Origin: Protula sp. h YS-2021
Taxonomy: Eukaryota; Annelida; Polychaeta; Sabellida; Serpulidae
Assembly (NCBI GenBank): GCA_949752745.1
Contig: OX457029.1
Span: 39,539,103 to 39,603,102, forward strand
Direction of reading: 5' to 3'
DNA length: 64,000 nucleotides
Made by a program: the position numbers and the translations under genes. Below the pieces are notes generated by a model. The model was not told the DNA's origin and made no database searches. It saw nothing but the letters and a program-made list of their open reading frames with translations. Shown piece by piece: positions 1 to 9,739 of this stretch. Each line of letters begins with the position of its first letter. The stretch's first letter is position 1.

Positions 1-2262
1 ACTGCTTTTCGAATTCCTGCATTCCCGCTAGATATTCGGGATCTGGCTCTGATGAAATTTTCAGACCGTCAGTTAAATCCTTCAATAGCAACCTTTCGAC
101 CTCACCACTGCGTTTTCTGTTGAACATTATCACCTGTGCGAGGGTATACACCACGACTTCCCTATAGATGTCTTCTTTCGCCGGTTTCGTATGAAGTACC
201 TTCATTCTGTTCGATATGTATTGGAAAAACTTGGCAATGTCTTGAAACATTGGCAGAATTTTTCTCTTGTTAAATTTTCGTCGCTTTAGCAGGAAGTTAG
301 CTCGTCTGGACAAACATGTGTAATAACGATCGAGCACAGAATGGAACACAGAGGCAATCTTGTTTTTCGAGTAGTCTCCATTTCGTAGGCAATGCATCTC
401 GTATTCGGTTGCAAGGGTTCTTAGAGTTCCTCCTAATCTCATAACCGCCGATGGATGGCTGAATTCTTCTTGTGATGCTGGTCCTTCGTCCTGGGACATT
501 TTAATAACGCTCTCCATTAGCCTGTAGTGGCCAGGGTGGACTAGGTCTTCACTGCTTACGAAAACATCGGGATATTTCTCGCGACACAGCTTAAGTAACT
601 TTGCCAAAGCTATGACGGGTTGTGTTATCATACTTTGCGCCTTCGACATATGACCATGTTTATCGGATAAAAATTCCATCAGCTCTAGCAGCAACTTGTC
701 GTTCTTTATGATCTCCGTCGTATGACGCGGGTGCATGCGTGCCAAAGCCTTTTTAACAGATTCAGACTTGGTGTCTACTTGCATCATTTTAGCTCTTGCC
801 TCAGGAACAAGTCGTTTTCGCGTAGTTTTTTCGGGCGTATCAATTTTCTCTCCTTTTTCCCGTCGATCTGCATTTTGCTTACATTCCCTCCTTTGATGAC
901 GTGCGAAGTTTTCTTTCGTTATCATTGCCTTGCAGTATGGACACAACAGGTACTCTTTTTCTTCAGTCGCTCTCTCCCTCTTCCTCATGGTGTTTCGGTA
1001 TTTGACAATTAAGTCTTTCAACCCTTTCTTTTTGGCCTGTTTGTTGTACCAATAATCTCCCAATTTTCGAATTCTATCCCATTCCAATGCACGACAACGC
1101 TTGTCTTTGATTTCTTTTATAACTTTTATTTCGTCTTCGTTTCGATGGACGCCTGTGCAATGTTCGGCTACACGTGCAATCAATTTGTGACAGAAGAAAC
1201 AACAATGCTTTTTTTTACTGGCTGGGTCCAGTCTTGGTAGATCGAAATCACTATCCGCAGTTGCTACCGTTGAAGATTCAATTGCAGTAGCTGGTTCTGC
1301 ATCCGAGGTTTCGCTTCTTAAAGCTGATGGTGTTGAAACCGTTCGTTTCGCTGACTTGCGACGTGATTTCATTGGGGTCGATGTGACGGGCGTAGATACG
1401 GATCTGTCGGTACTTGAACTAAACATCGGTCCCTCTGTTGTGTCTTTTTCTCCAACAGGCACCGATGGGTCCTCCATCTGACCGTGTTCGTCGCCTGAGA
1501 TCTCGCTACTTTTCACTGATCTGCGAACCGTTGCTTTCGCCGCTTTTCCTGGAGTTGTGACAGGGGTTTCATTAGACTCACTGCTACTTGCAGTAAATGT
1601 ATGTTTTTTTCCTGGTAACCTTTTCTTTTTCGCAGTGGGTACGGAGTCTGAATCACCATCATGAGCGTGGCCAGAGCTTCTGACGGACTTGGGCTGTAAC
1701 TCCGACTTTGTAAGATATTTCTGTCTCCCTCTTTTGTCTTTCTCTGGCGCCGATGAGGCTTTCAATTGACTGTGTTTGCCACCTGATCTCTGGCTACTTT
1801 TCACTGCTGGTCTGCGAACTATTGCTTTTGCACCTGATCTCTGGCTACTTTTCACTGCTGGTCTGCGAACCGTTGCTTTCGCTGCCTTTCGTGGAGTTGA
1901 TGTGATAGGGGCTTCATCAGACTCCTCATCACTGCTACTTGAACTAAATTTATGTTTTTTTCCTGAGAGCCTTTTCTTTTTTGGAGTGGGTACGTAGTCT
2001 GAATCATGGTCATGATCGATGGAAGAGCTTTCATCGGACTGGGGCTGTAGCCTTTTCTGTTTAGGGCGAATTCGCAGTGAGAAACTCTTTGGCTTTTCTA
2101 TCTGGGCCACTGATACGGGAGAACTGTTTTCTATCTGAGCCATTGGTACGGGAGAACTTAATACCGATGAATCTGAGACGTGTTGTTCAACATTCGGTTC
2201 TAACGGAATGACCTCTCTTAGGGACACCTCGAACACCTCAGGATCACAATCTTTTCCCGCCT
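1..2262 (-). CDS. Large exon: Ser/Lys-rich linker, two zinc fingers, start of tyrosine-recombinase-like domain (3' partial)
   Basis: The frame is open for about 753 codons from acceptor TTATTGCAG to the window edge, where it continues. Order: (a) about 330 residues of Ser-, Lys- and Pro-rich linker with two near-identical internal repeats (VRRPAVKSSQRSG); (b) zinc finger Cx2Cx9Hx4H, beginning CCFFCHKL; (c) about 90 residues on, a second finger ending in Cys (CPYCKAM...HQRREC); (d) a helical region ending YTLAQVIMFNRKRSGEVERL. That last motif, with Arg followed by Glu, resembles the first catalytic-Arg box of tyrosine recombinases. It is typical of a large unnamed family of invertebrate and fish zinc-finger/recombinase-like proteins. 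The remaining catalytic residues would lie left of the window. It is probably a domesticated or mobile recombinase relative; activity is not implied. Confidence 0.75.
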
Positions 2263-2493
2263 CTGCAATAAATATATTAACCTAAAATAGCACTGAAATT
2301 CAGACAAAGAAATCATAGCTAATGCAAAGCAAGTCATTTTTACACAAGTAGGACAAAATACTACCATACCACAGCGAATGTAATCCCCTCTCATATGTTT
2401 GCATCATGAGCTGGTTACTTCAATTTGTTAATAACATTAACTGCAAATGCTAAACCTCATATCGCACTTTTTGGTTAAAAAATAAACATTGTT

Positions 2494-3165
2494 GTGTATC
2501 AACATGTCGCAGTGAAACGAACCGAATTTTGAAAAAAAAAACCACAGCAGACTCCAGATTAAGGGCACCAAGTGGCGAGTGCTGAAACTGAGTTCAATCT
2601 ATCTTTTTTTTTCTTTGAGAAAGGGGCGGGGTGAGGGGGGGGGGAAGGGGAAGGTTGCAACCCATCGTAGCCCCCTAATTACACCAAGTACACATTTTTG
2701 ATTCTGGTGTATCAACATATTGCAGTGAAACGAACTGAATTTTGAAAAAAAACCACAGCAGACTCCAGATTAAGGGTACCAAGAGGTGAGCGCTGAAACT
2801 GAGTTCAATCTAATTTTTTTTTCTTTGAGAAAGGGGCGGGGTGAGGGGGGGGAGAGGGAAGGTTGCAACCCATCGTAGCCCCCTAATTACACCAAGTACA
2901 CATTTTTGATTCTGGTGTATCAACATATTGCAGTGAAACGAACTGAATTTTGAAAAAAAAAACCACAGCAGACTCCAGATTAAGGGCACCAAGAGGTGAG
3001 CGCTGAAACTGAGTTCAATCTATTTTTTTTTCTTTGAGAAAGGGGCGGGGTGAGGGGGGAGAGGGAAGGTTGCAACCCATCATAGCTCCCTAATTACACC
3101 AAGTACACTTTCTTCATTCTGGTGTATCAACATGTTGCAGTGAAACGAACTGAATTTTGAATAAT
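2494..3165. repeat. Intronic tandem repeat, three copies of about 210 bp plus a partial
   Basis: Copies begin at 2494, 2707 and 2915 (gtgtatcaacat...cagtgaaacgaac), with a partial copy from 3122. Each holds an A-run, a T-run, a G-rich block and the phrase gtagccccctaattacacca. Related, more diverged sequence recurs at 10.3-12.7 kb, so this is a dispersed family amplified locally in the last intron of the gene. Confidence 0.85.
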
Positions 3166-3641
3166 AATAAACATAGGCATCGGAGATGCAGAGCCTTCAG
3201 CCAATAACAGCTACATCACTGTGGTCCAGTTACTCTTTTGAAATACCGCCCGGATAAAAACAACATACAAGTTGCAACGGATGAAGCGGCGGACGGGTGT
3301 TTGCACATTTACACTATATATACTTTCTTCCTGTAAAGTTTCGTGAAGCTCCGATAAATAGTTTTTGAGATATCGCCCAGACAAAAAAATTTACGGACAG
3401 ACGAACGGACAGACCGATAGCAATAGCTCCCTACTAACACCAATATTACGTCCTGCGATTTTGTGAAACAAACCGTTTGGGTGTGGGGGCGGTCTCGCCA
3501 GCAATAATGTCTTCGTTTAACGGTATTAATATTTTTCTGACCACTACACTTTACCACTGCACAAATGCTCAATACCAGCGAAATGGATATCGCATAAAAA
3601 ATTTTACTTACCACCTTTTCGCATAAAAAAATTTTACTTAC

Positions 3642-3950
3642 CACCTTTTGTTTCTTCTGTCAGCGCGCAAAACCTTTCCAAGACATGGTGCTGTTGCTCT
3701 TGCACAAGGTCCTCCTCCCTTACAGCTGTTGATGGAATAGACCGCTGCCGAGATGTTACGGGTGCACTAAAGGTCGTCAAGTGCTCTAGAAATTCAGGAT
3801 CAGGTTCGGCGTCATCACGCAACATCTCAGAAAATGATAAATTTGGAAAAAAGTTTTGCTCTTGTGCTGTTGTAGCTTGTGGCTGACAAAGTTCATGGCT
3901 AGTTTGCTCCTGCGCCTCCCCCTCATCACTTGCTTTGGCCAAGACATCTG
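3642..3950 (-). CDS. Exon of the zinc-finger/recombinase-like gene (103 codons)
   Basis: 309 bases, phase 1 to phase 1, acceptor TTTTGTTTCAG and donor GGTG|GTAAGT. It encodes an acidic, Gln-rich, probably disordered segment (ASDEGEAQEQTSHELCQPQ, REEDLVQEQQHHVLERFC). The donor region is duplicated in tandem: a 30-base unit repeats just downstream, placing a second identical donor at about 3612. Using that distal donor would add an in-frame TAA, so the proximal donor must be used for a full-length product. Confidence 0.65.
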
Positions 3951-4169
3951 CTGAAACAAAAGAAATAAAAACAAAATGCATTTCTAAATATCTTTTCCAT
4001 TTAAAACACACTCAACATGCGAAACGCGATATTGTTCTGTTTTAGACTTGCACTTAACCTGGATGGTTTCGCTTGCTTGACGTCCTCATCAGTTTACAAC
4101 CATACCGTAAAATGTATTATATTGTATTAAAGCATACAGCAAAACAAAAATTAAATACGTAAAACCTAC

Positions 4170-4358
4170 CCAAAATAGCACTTGTATCTACTGTTTGCAG
4201 TGAAGACCTGGGTTCAATGTGGGAAAAAGTTATGCCTTCAGGTTTCAGTCCCTCTACCACATCCCTCACAACACATGTCGCAATTTCCTGTCCCGCAAAT
4301 ACCTCCGCATCTACCCCTCCAGGCCTCTGTACCATCCTGCAAACAAGTCCGGCAGCTT
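4170..4358 (-). CDS. Exon of the zinc-finger/recombinase-like gene (63 codons)
   Basis: 189 bases, phase 1 to phase 1, acceptor TTTTGTTGTAG and donor G|GTAGGT. It encodes a mixed sequence including LVCRMVQRPGGVDAEVFAGQ and VVRDVVEGLKPEGITFSH. No domain recognised. It belongs to the gene by strand, phase and spacing. Confidence 0.6.
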
Positions 4359-4594
4359 CTACAACAAAACAAAATGACAGACATGAGAGTTACACAAGCA
4401 AATGGTAAATGCATTTATGTGATATACACGAAACCAGATGCACTGCACACTTTTTTTATGTTCAACTTACTTGATAACACATCTAAAATGAGAAAGAAAC
4501 AAAGCCAATAAATAACTCTGAGTTACCTTGTTGATTAAAGTGCAAGGCGAAAAGCGCTGTATTTTAATTGATAACAAAGCTAAATACGACTTAC

Positions 4595-4702
4595 CCATTG
4601 CATTTGCAAGGTAGGTATTCCCTGGTTGGACCGTGTAAGTACCTTCCGTCTTGTGGGACAACTCAAAGATCTTGACTGGTTGAGGTACAGGTTTCACCAC
4701 TC
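4595..4702 (-). CDS. Exon of the zinc-finger/recombinase-like gene (36 codons)
   Basis: 108 bases, phase 1 to phase 1, acceptor TTTTTTAG and donor G|GTAAGT. It encodes VVKPVPQPVKIFELSHKTEG and an uncharged tail ending LANAMG. No domain recognised. It joins in phase to copy B or C upstream and to the exon at 4358 downstream. Confidence 0.6.
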
Positions 4703-4916
4703 CTAAAAAAGTTAAAAGGATTTTGAATTTAAGTCATATTTTAGTTTCTTTCCGAGCATTTTTCGTGGGCGCAAACACAAAATTATTTGGAACAGCGAAA
4801 TGGGCTGCAGTTGCAAACCCTAAAAACAAAAATAAGCAACACACGAGGTGACCACTTTAAACACAGCTGGGCAACAGAACATCTTATGCTTCAATAGTTA
4901 AAAAAAATACACTTAC

Positions 4917-5128
4917 CAAGTAATTTGCCCTCAAATGACTCAATTTCGCATCTTCAGCCAGATTTGTGTTACTAAAATGTGTAGCTGCCCCCTCTTTCTT
5001 TGACTTGCTAGCAAACTTTTGTAAAAGGGCACCAACGCCCGTAATAACGGTATCGCTTCCCGGACTACATTCAAAAGTGTCCCTGTCTTCTGTCTCACGC
5101 CTTCCCCTTGCTGCTACGGGAACATTTT
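4917..5128 (-). CDS. Duplicated exon, copy A (diverged, shifts the frame)
   Basis: It shares the acceptor region and the NVPVAA start with copies B and C and has the related core SPGSDTVITGVGALLQK. Its second half has diverged. It has consensus splice sites but is 212 bases long, not a multiple of three, so it ends in phase 0. Spliced onto the next exon (4702) it would read GAG TGG TGA and stop. It is therefore probably skipped, or used only in a truncated isoform. The homology and length are seen; the consequence is inferred. Confidence 0.45.
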
Positions 5129-5716
5129 CTGAAAATGTATCACATTCTAACTACATAAGCGAAATGAGCAGCACATCAAAGCTGGACACCCTGGATTATA
5201 TTTGTTTTGCAAACTCTAAACCACTGCGGATTCGCACGACAGAGACTGACAACTTCACGTGAAATCAAAATGCCAACTACGCTTAAAGAGACCATGTAGC
5301 GGCCAGGAATAACCTTTACATCCAATCTTCAATTCAAAGCTGTACTCACAAAACTCTTTCAATCACATTCGGAAGACCTGTAGGGCCACTACTGCTGCTG
5401 CCCTACTTAAATTTTGCACGTGACATCCTGCTAAGGCAGTGCTTAAGCAATGCCTAAGCAGGATTTCACATGCAAAATCCAAATAGGATAGCAGCAGTAA
5501 TTGCCCCCCCCCCCCAGGTCTTCCGTAATCACAGCAGTGATAAGCAGTCCTTTTCGCCGACAACCATAATGCAAGAAAAAAGTTTTGAATTCTTTAAAAT
5601 GCCAGCATCTGATTCCCTTGACCAAATCTGCACTACTGCTACATATGTCAGGATACTCCTTCCGACACACCTCAGCAACAATTCTTACCCTTTATAAATG
5701 CAAAAGCATCACTTAC

Positions 5717-5971
5717 CCAGCGACTTCTCATAAGACGCCCCTTGAACAGCCGATTCCGCATTCGCTGTGTCTTTTTCGCCCTGCGATGAATGTGTGTGTG
5801 CCCCCTCTTCCCTTTTCACTGGTCTCTCACAAAGCTCCTTTGACATGATATCAACGCCCGTAATGACGCAATCGCTGTCCGAACTACGTTCTTCGGATTG
5901 CGCCACCCCCTCCCCAACGGTGACCGTAACGTCTGTGTCACGGCTTCCGATTGCAGCAACGGGGACATTTT
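5717..5971 (-). CDS. Duplicated exon, copy B (intact)
   Basis: 255 bases, phase 1 at both ends, acceptor CTTTTTCAG and donor GTAAGT. It encodes 85 mostly acidic and polar residues including SEERSSDSDCVITGVDIM and ELCERPVKREEGAHTHSSQ. It is close to copy C, and the introns following the two copies also match over hundreds of bases, so the duplication unit was exon plus intron (about 630 bp). No enzyme-like domain is visible; the region looks disordered. B is the only one of the three copies with both splice sites and length intact. Confidence 0.6.
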
Positions 5972-6345
5972 CTGAAAAAGTATAACACTGGTATTACAAA
6001 CGCTAAATCACTGAATTCGTACGACAGAGACACTGACAACTTCACATCAAGTCAAAACAGCAACTAAATTTGAAGAGACCATGAAGCGCCCAGGAATAAC
6101 CTTCACATTTCATCTTCAATTCAAAGCTGAACTGTACAAAACTCTTACAATCTTAGCAGTGGGCACCGATAAGCAGTCCGTTTCGCCGACAACCACAACG
6201 CACGAAAAATGTTTTGAATTCTTTGAAACGTCAGCACCTGGTTGGCTTGACCAAATCTGCACTAGTGCTACATATATCCCGATACACCTTCCGACACATC
6301 TCAGCAACAATTCTTACCCTTTATAAATGCAAAAGCATCACTTAC

Positions 6346-6609
6346 CCAGCGACTTCTCAGACGACGCCCCTTCAACAGCCGATTCCGCATTCGCTGAGAG
6401 TTTTGTGTCTTTCTCGCCCTGCGATGAATGTGTGTTAGCCGACTCTACCCTTTTCACTGGTCTCTCACAAAGCTCTTTTGACATGGTTTTAACGCCTTGA
6501 ATGACGCAATCGCTGCCCGAACTACGTTCTTCGGATTGCGCTACCCCCTCCCCAACGGTGGCCGTAACTTCTGTCTCATGGCTTTCGATCGCTGCAACGG
6601 GGATATTGT
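6346..6609 (-). CDS. Duplicated exon, copy C (original acceptor lost)
   Basis: This is the first of three homologous exons in transcription order. Its frame is open for 88 codons and it has an intact donor (G|GTAAGT). The acceptor at the position homologous to copies A and B reads TTTTCATAC instead of TTTTCAG, so the AG is gone. A substitute AG exists 18 bases further in (GTTGCAG, exon from 6591), and using it would keep phase 1 and an 82-codon frame. The core reads SSGSDCVIQGVKTMSKELCERP. Either the shorter form is spliced or the exon is skipped; both keep the frame. Confidence 0.5.
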
Positions 6610-6964
6610 ATGAAAATGTAAACTATTTATTCTGTGCAAGCGAAATGAACACATGTTTTAAAATTAATTTGAACTCTGTGATTTCTTCCAATGCCAATGT
6701 TTCATTCTAATGTAACAGCCGAGTCATAAACTATGACGTCCTTATTTCATCCTTGAACAATTTAAAGCTTAGCCGCACAGGACATGCATGTTCAAAATTC
6801 TGACAACAGTCCGTTTCGCTCCAGTCTTACAAGTTCCGGTTCAGGAAAATAACGAAACTGCCCTTCGGATCACACCCACAGACACACAAAAAAAAGATGT
6901 CGAATGAAACGAGAAATACGCGTCAAGCAAAATATATGTTGTATATTCGTCCATCTGTTATTAC

Positions 6965-7174
6965 CTGAAATCGGCGCAGGGATATTTTCCGCTGCTTTCT
7001 TAATCTGGCTACAGGCTTGGTTAACATCCGAACTGTCATCACTATCTTTAACCGGTCCCCCAACAATTTCACCCACAAAATGGGTCAAGTGGCTCTGATC
7101 CCTGCGGCATAACCTCTTTGCGGCTTCTGCCCAGGCCTTGATATATCCCTTCCCGGGGTTTTTACACACCTCTT
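6965..7174 (-). CDS. Exon of the zinc-finger/recombinase-like gene (70 codons)
   Basis: Acceptor TTTTTTTCTGCAG and donor CAG|GTAATA bound exactly 210 bases with phase 1 at both ends, as in all the following exons. It encodes a basic, Trp-containing segment (GYIKAWAEAAKRLCRRDQ) followed by an acidic stretch (VKDSDDSSDVNQ). I recognise no domain. Intron phase, length divisible by three and strand all match the exons downstream. Confidence 0.6.
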
Positions 7175-7423
7175 CTGCAGAAAAAAATGACGGAATACTT
7201 AATCATTCCACATTTCATTCCATACAAGTTTAGACGCACATAAATCATTCCCAAAAACCATGCATGCGAAAACACACTGTGCGTAAAGGAACACGATACT
7301 TTTTTATCATTCCAAGGCGTGAGCACAAAAATTACACGTACACAATGGTCATTTAAGTTTGTGTTCCACGCAAGTTACAGAGAGAACAGATACCAAAGAG
7401 AAAATTTAAAAATAGGTGTTATA

Positions 7424-7900
7424 CGAATAAGTACAATCTCGCATATACAGTCCGTTTAGCAATGAGAACGTGCAACTGGCAATACAGGGATTCGGCACTT
7501 CATCTAAAATACTGAAAAATACAAGTCCTTTTGGGTCTGATGCTTCCAGTTAGATAATCGAACCTGCAAACTAATGAAGCATTAGCATGCAAAACTCAAC
7601 GAAAACGGGGATTTGCAAACCATAAAACGACAAAACAGACATTTAACCCAATCACAGGGAAGGAAAAAAATCGAATAAGTAAAATCTCGCATATACAGTT
7701 CGTTTAGCAATGAGAACGTGCAACTGGCAATACAGGGATTCAGCATTTCATCTAAGATAATGAAAAATACAAGTCCTTTTGAGTCTGATGCTTCCGGCTA
7801 GATAATCGAACCTGCAAACTTATGAAGCACTATCATGCAAAACGGAGATTTGCAAACCGACAAAACAGACATTTAACCCAATCACAGGGAAGGAAAAAAT
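7424..7900. repeat. Tandem duplication, two copies of about 248 bp
   Basis: The segment starting cgaataagtacaatctcgca at 7424 is repeated from 7672 with small differences. The second copy lacks about 20 bases near its middle. It lies in the intron between the PWWP exons and the exon at 7174, and runs up to the unresolved end of candidate exon 2. Confidence 0.8.
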
Positions 7901-7969
7901 CTGTCATTTCTTAATAACACAGCCATAGGAAACGGTTTGAGCTTCCTGGGATCGGAAACTTTCTCCGGA
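7882..7969 (-). CDS. Candidate exon 2: completion of the PWWP-like domain
   Basis: The acceptor TTTTTAG precedes a frame that reads PEKVSDPRKLKPFPMAVLL. Joined in phase 2 to the exon ending at 8248, this gives FCGFDFA-PEKVSDPRKLKPF, the usual way a PWWP fold finishes. The frame stays open to a TGA at 7882. The true 3' end lies somewhere before that, since no strong donor is visible. The next recognised exon (7174) needs a phase-1 partner, so the donor used here, or one short intervening exon, is unresolved. The acceptor and the domain continuity are seen; the exon end is not. Confidence 0.45.
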
Positions 7970-8247
7970 CTAAAAATGAAAGAATGTTTTGAAATCATGG
8001 ATCACTCTCAGCTGCTGTAAGGACGTCACTTCTGTCCTTGTCAAGTTTTTTTTCAGTTATTACAGGAGCAAAAAAAAATGTTACGATACACTGGTCTTTC
8101 AACTCTACAAAAGTATAATTTCTGCGAATAGGACGTCATCATTCCACAAGAACACGCAAAAACAAAAGGGAATCTAAATCAAACTGGTTGTACAGGACGT
8201 CCACGACCTGGAAAGGAAAGCAATAGAAAAAAAGTTTAAGAACTTAC

Positions 8248-8429
8248 GCAAAGTCAAAACCGCAAAACGAGACTTCTATACTTCCGTCAGGGTCCCGGCC
8301 TTCCACATGTGCAGGCCACCACTTCCTTCTATGCATGTGAAGCACAACGTCACCTGTTCTGTAGCGCTGCAGATCAACGAACTGTTCTAGGACCTTGGTC
8401 TTTTTAATCCACCCTTTTTTCCGCGGCAT
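8248..8429 (-). CDS. Exon 1 of coding sequence: PWWP-like domain, first half (zinc-finger/recombinase-like gene)
   Basis: Open frame of 60 codons plus two bases. The ATG sits directly behind a polypyrimidine-CAG acceptor, so a non-coding upstream exon is likely. The basic start (MPRKKGW) is followed by YRTGDVVLHMHRRKWWPAHVEG and SIEVSFCGFDFA. The WWPAHV core and the following beta-strand pattern match the first half of a PWWP chromatin-reader domain. The exon ends in a consensus donor (GTAAGT at 8247 downward) in phase 2. The rest of the PWWP pattern is found at 7969 downward. Family knowledge: PWWP domains bind methylated histone tails and DNA, so the product is probably nuclear. The promoter and first non-coding exon were not located. 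Confidence 0.7.
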
Positions 8430-8550
8430 CTGTGAAAGCAATAAGAGAATGATCATTAGCTGAATATATTGGGAATTTGAAATAACGACAACACAATCCA
8501 TAAGTCTTAGCGAAACTAACCGACAAGTGACCGGATACATTTCGTGTAGC

Positions 8551-9739
8551 ATTGTGATTTTCTTTTTCTTTCTTTTTTTTGTACTGCTATGGCCATATCG
8601 GGGCCCCCTGCCACATTATTCTGATATGGGGCATTCAAAATCTCTCTAACCGTGGAGTCCCTCACGGAGTAGCAAGAAGGAATCTCAATCTTAGTAATGA
8701 CCCGACAGCATGAGCTATAACTGCGCGAAATTGACCTATTTTTTTTTTACATTCTAAGAGATCATCCATGCCGTTTTTTCTTCTATCATTACATCCTAAT
8801 CCCACCTGAATTCAGCCGAAACGCAAAAATTTTTCCGAAAAAGTCTACGTGCGAATTGGCTTATTCTTTTAAGCGTTCAAGGTGGAGGGGGAGACAAAGC
8901 ATCCGGACTGCGTTCAGGGTAGGGGGTTTAAAATTGGCAAAAGTCTGTGTACGTATTAACAGGGCTGGAAATTGACGGGGATCAGAGACCCTCCTTTTTG
9001 GCTACCCAGAGTCCGACTCAGCCGCAAAAAATCAGGTCTTCTTGCGCCCTATGTTATCTTAACACGGTTCGGATCCTCCCTAAATAGCCTTGGACCTTTT
9101 TTCAAAGTCCTAGGTCCCAAGGACCCGGACCAAAAGAAGCTAGTTTCCAGCAGTGGCCACTTACAAAACATTGTAAACCAAGAAATCCAAGAAAAGACAA
9201 CATCGACAGCATTTTCAAGCGAAACTGAGCAACAATTTTCTGAGCGAACATTTCTAGACACATAAATCCGTAAAATAAAAAGATATGTTAGCTCAGAATG
9301 TGCCGTCCTCACAATCAAGCCTGTATTTTTACAGCAGTATCTTACACAAAAAAGTGCCACAAAACACACCAAACACGCTAAAACAACATTTTCTCGTGAT
9401 TCACAAAATCACCGCGCTTTTAACATTTGTGTATTTACCTTTCAGGCGTATCCTTATTAACTTTGTATCCACTTTTAATTTTTCAAAAATTATCCACATG
9501 TAACCTGGACGCTTTCTGCATTGAAAGTGACGCCACCAAGAAGAAAGCCGCGCGCATACACCTCGTGACAGGTTAATTTGCATACTGAGTAAAAAAAACA
9601 TTCAACTTCATGTACACAGTCTAGTGTTTCGCAGATAATTTCATTCCAAACCTTACAATATTTTTTATAAACTAACACAAACTAAAAAATATCACCAAAC
9701 AAGCATTTTTATGGCAGAAAAACCTTGACAAAATAACGG
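8551..9739. other. Intergenic stretch, no gene recognised
   Basis: T-rich and A-rich tracts and short open frames without similarity to anything I recognise. It lies upstream of the zinc-finger/recombinase-like gene and may include its promoter and non-coding first exon. I found no clear TATA box or initiator. Confidence 0.4.

Larger units (their letters stand above)
4917..6609 (-). repeat. Tandem exon-intron duplication, three units
   Basis: Three homologous exons (6609-6346, 5971-5717, 5128-4917) are separated by homologous intron sequence. For example, the stretch around 5285-5360 matches that around 6073-6150, and 5525-5700 matches 6170-6335. B and C are closest; A is older or faster-changing. 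Confidence 0.75.
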
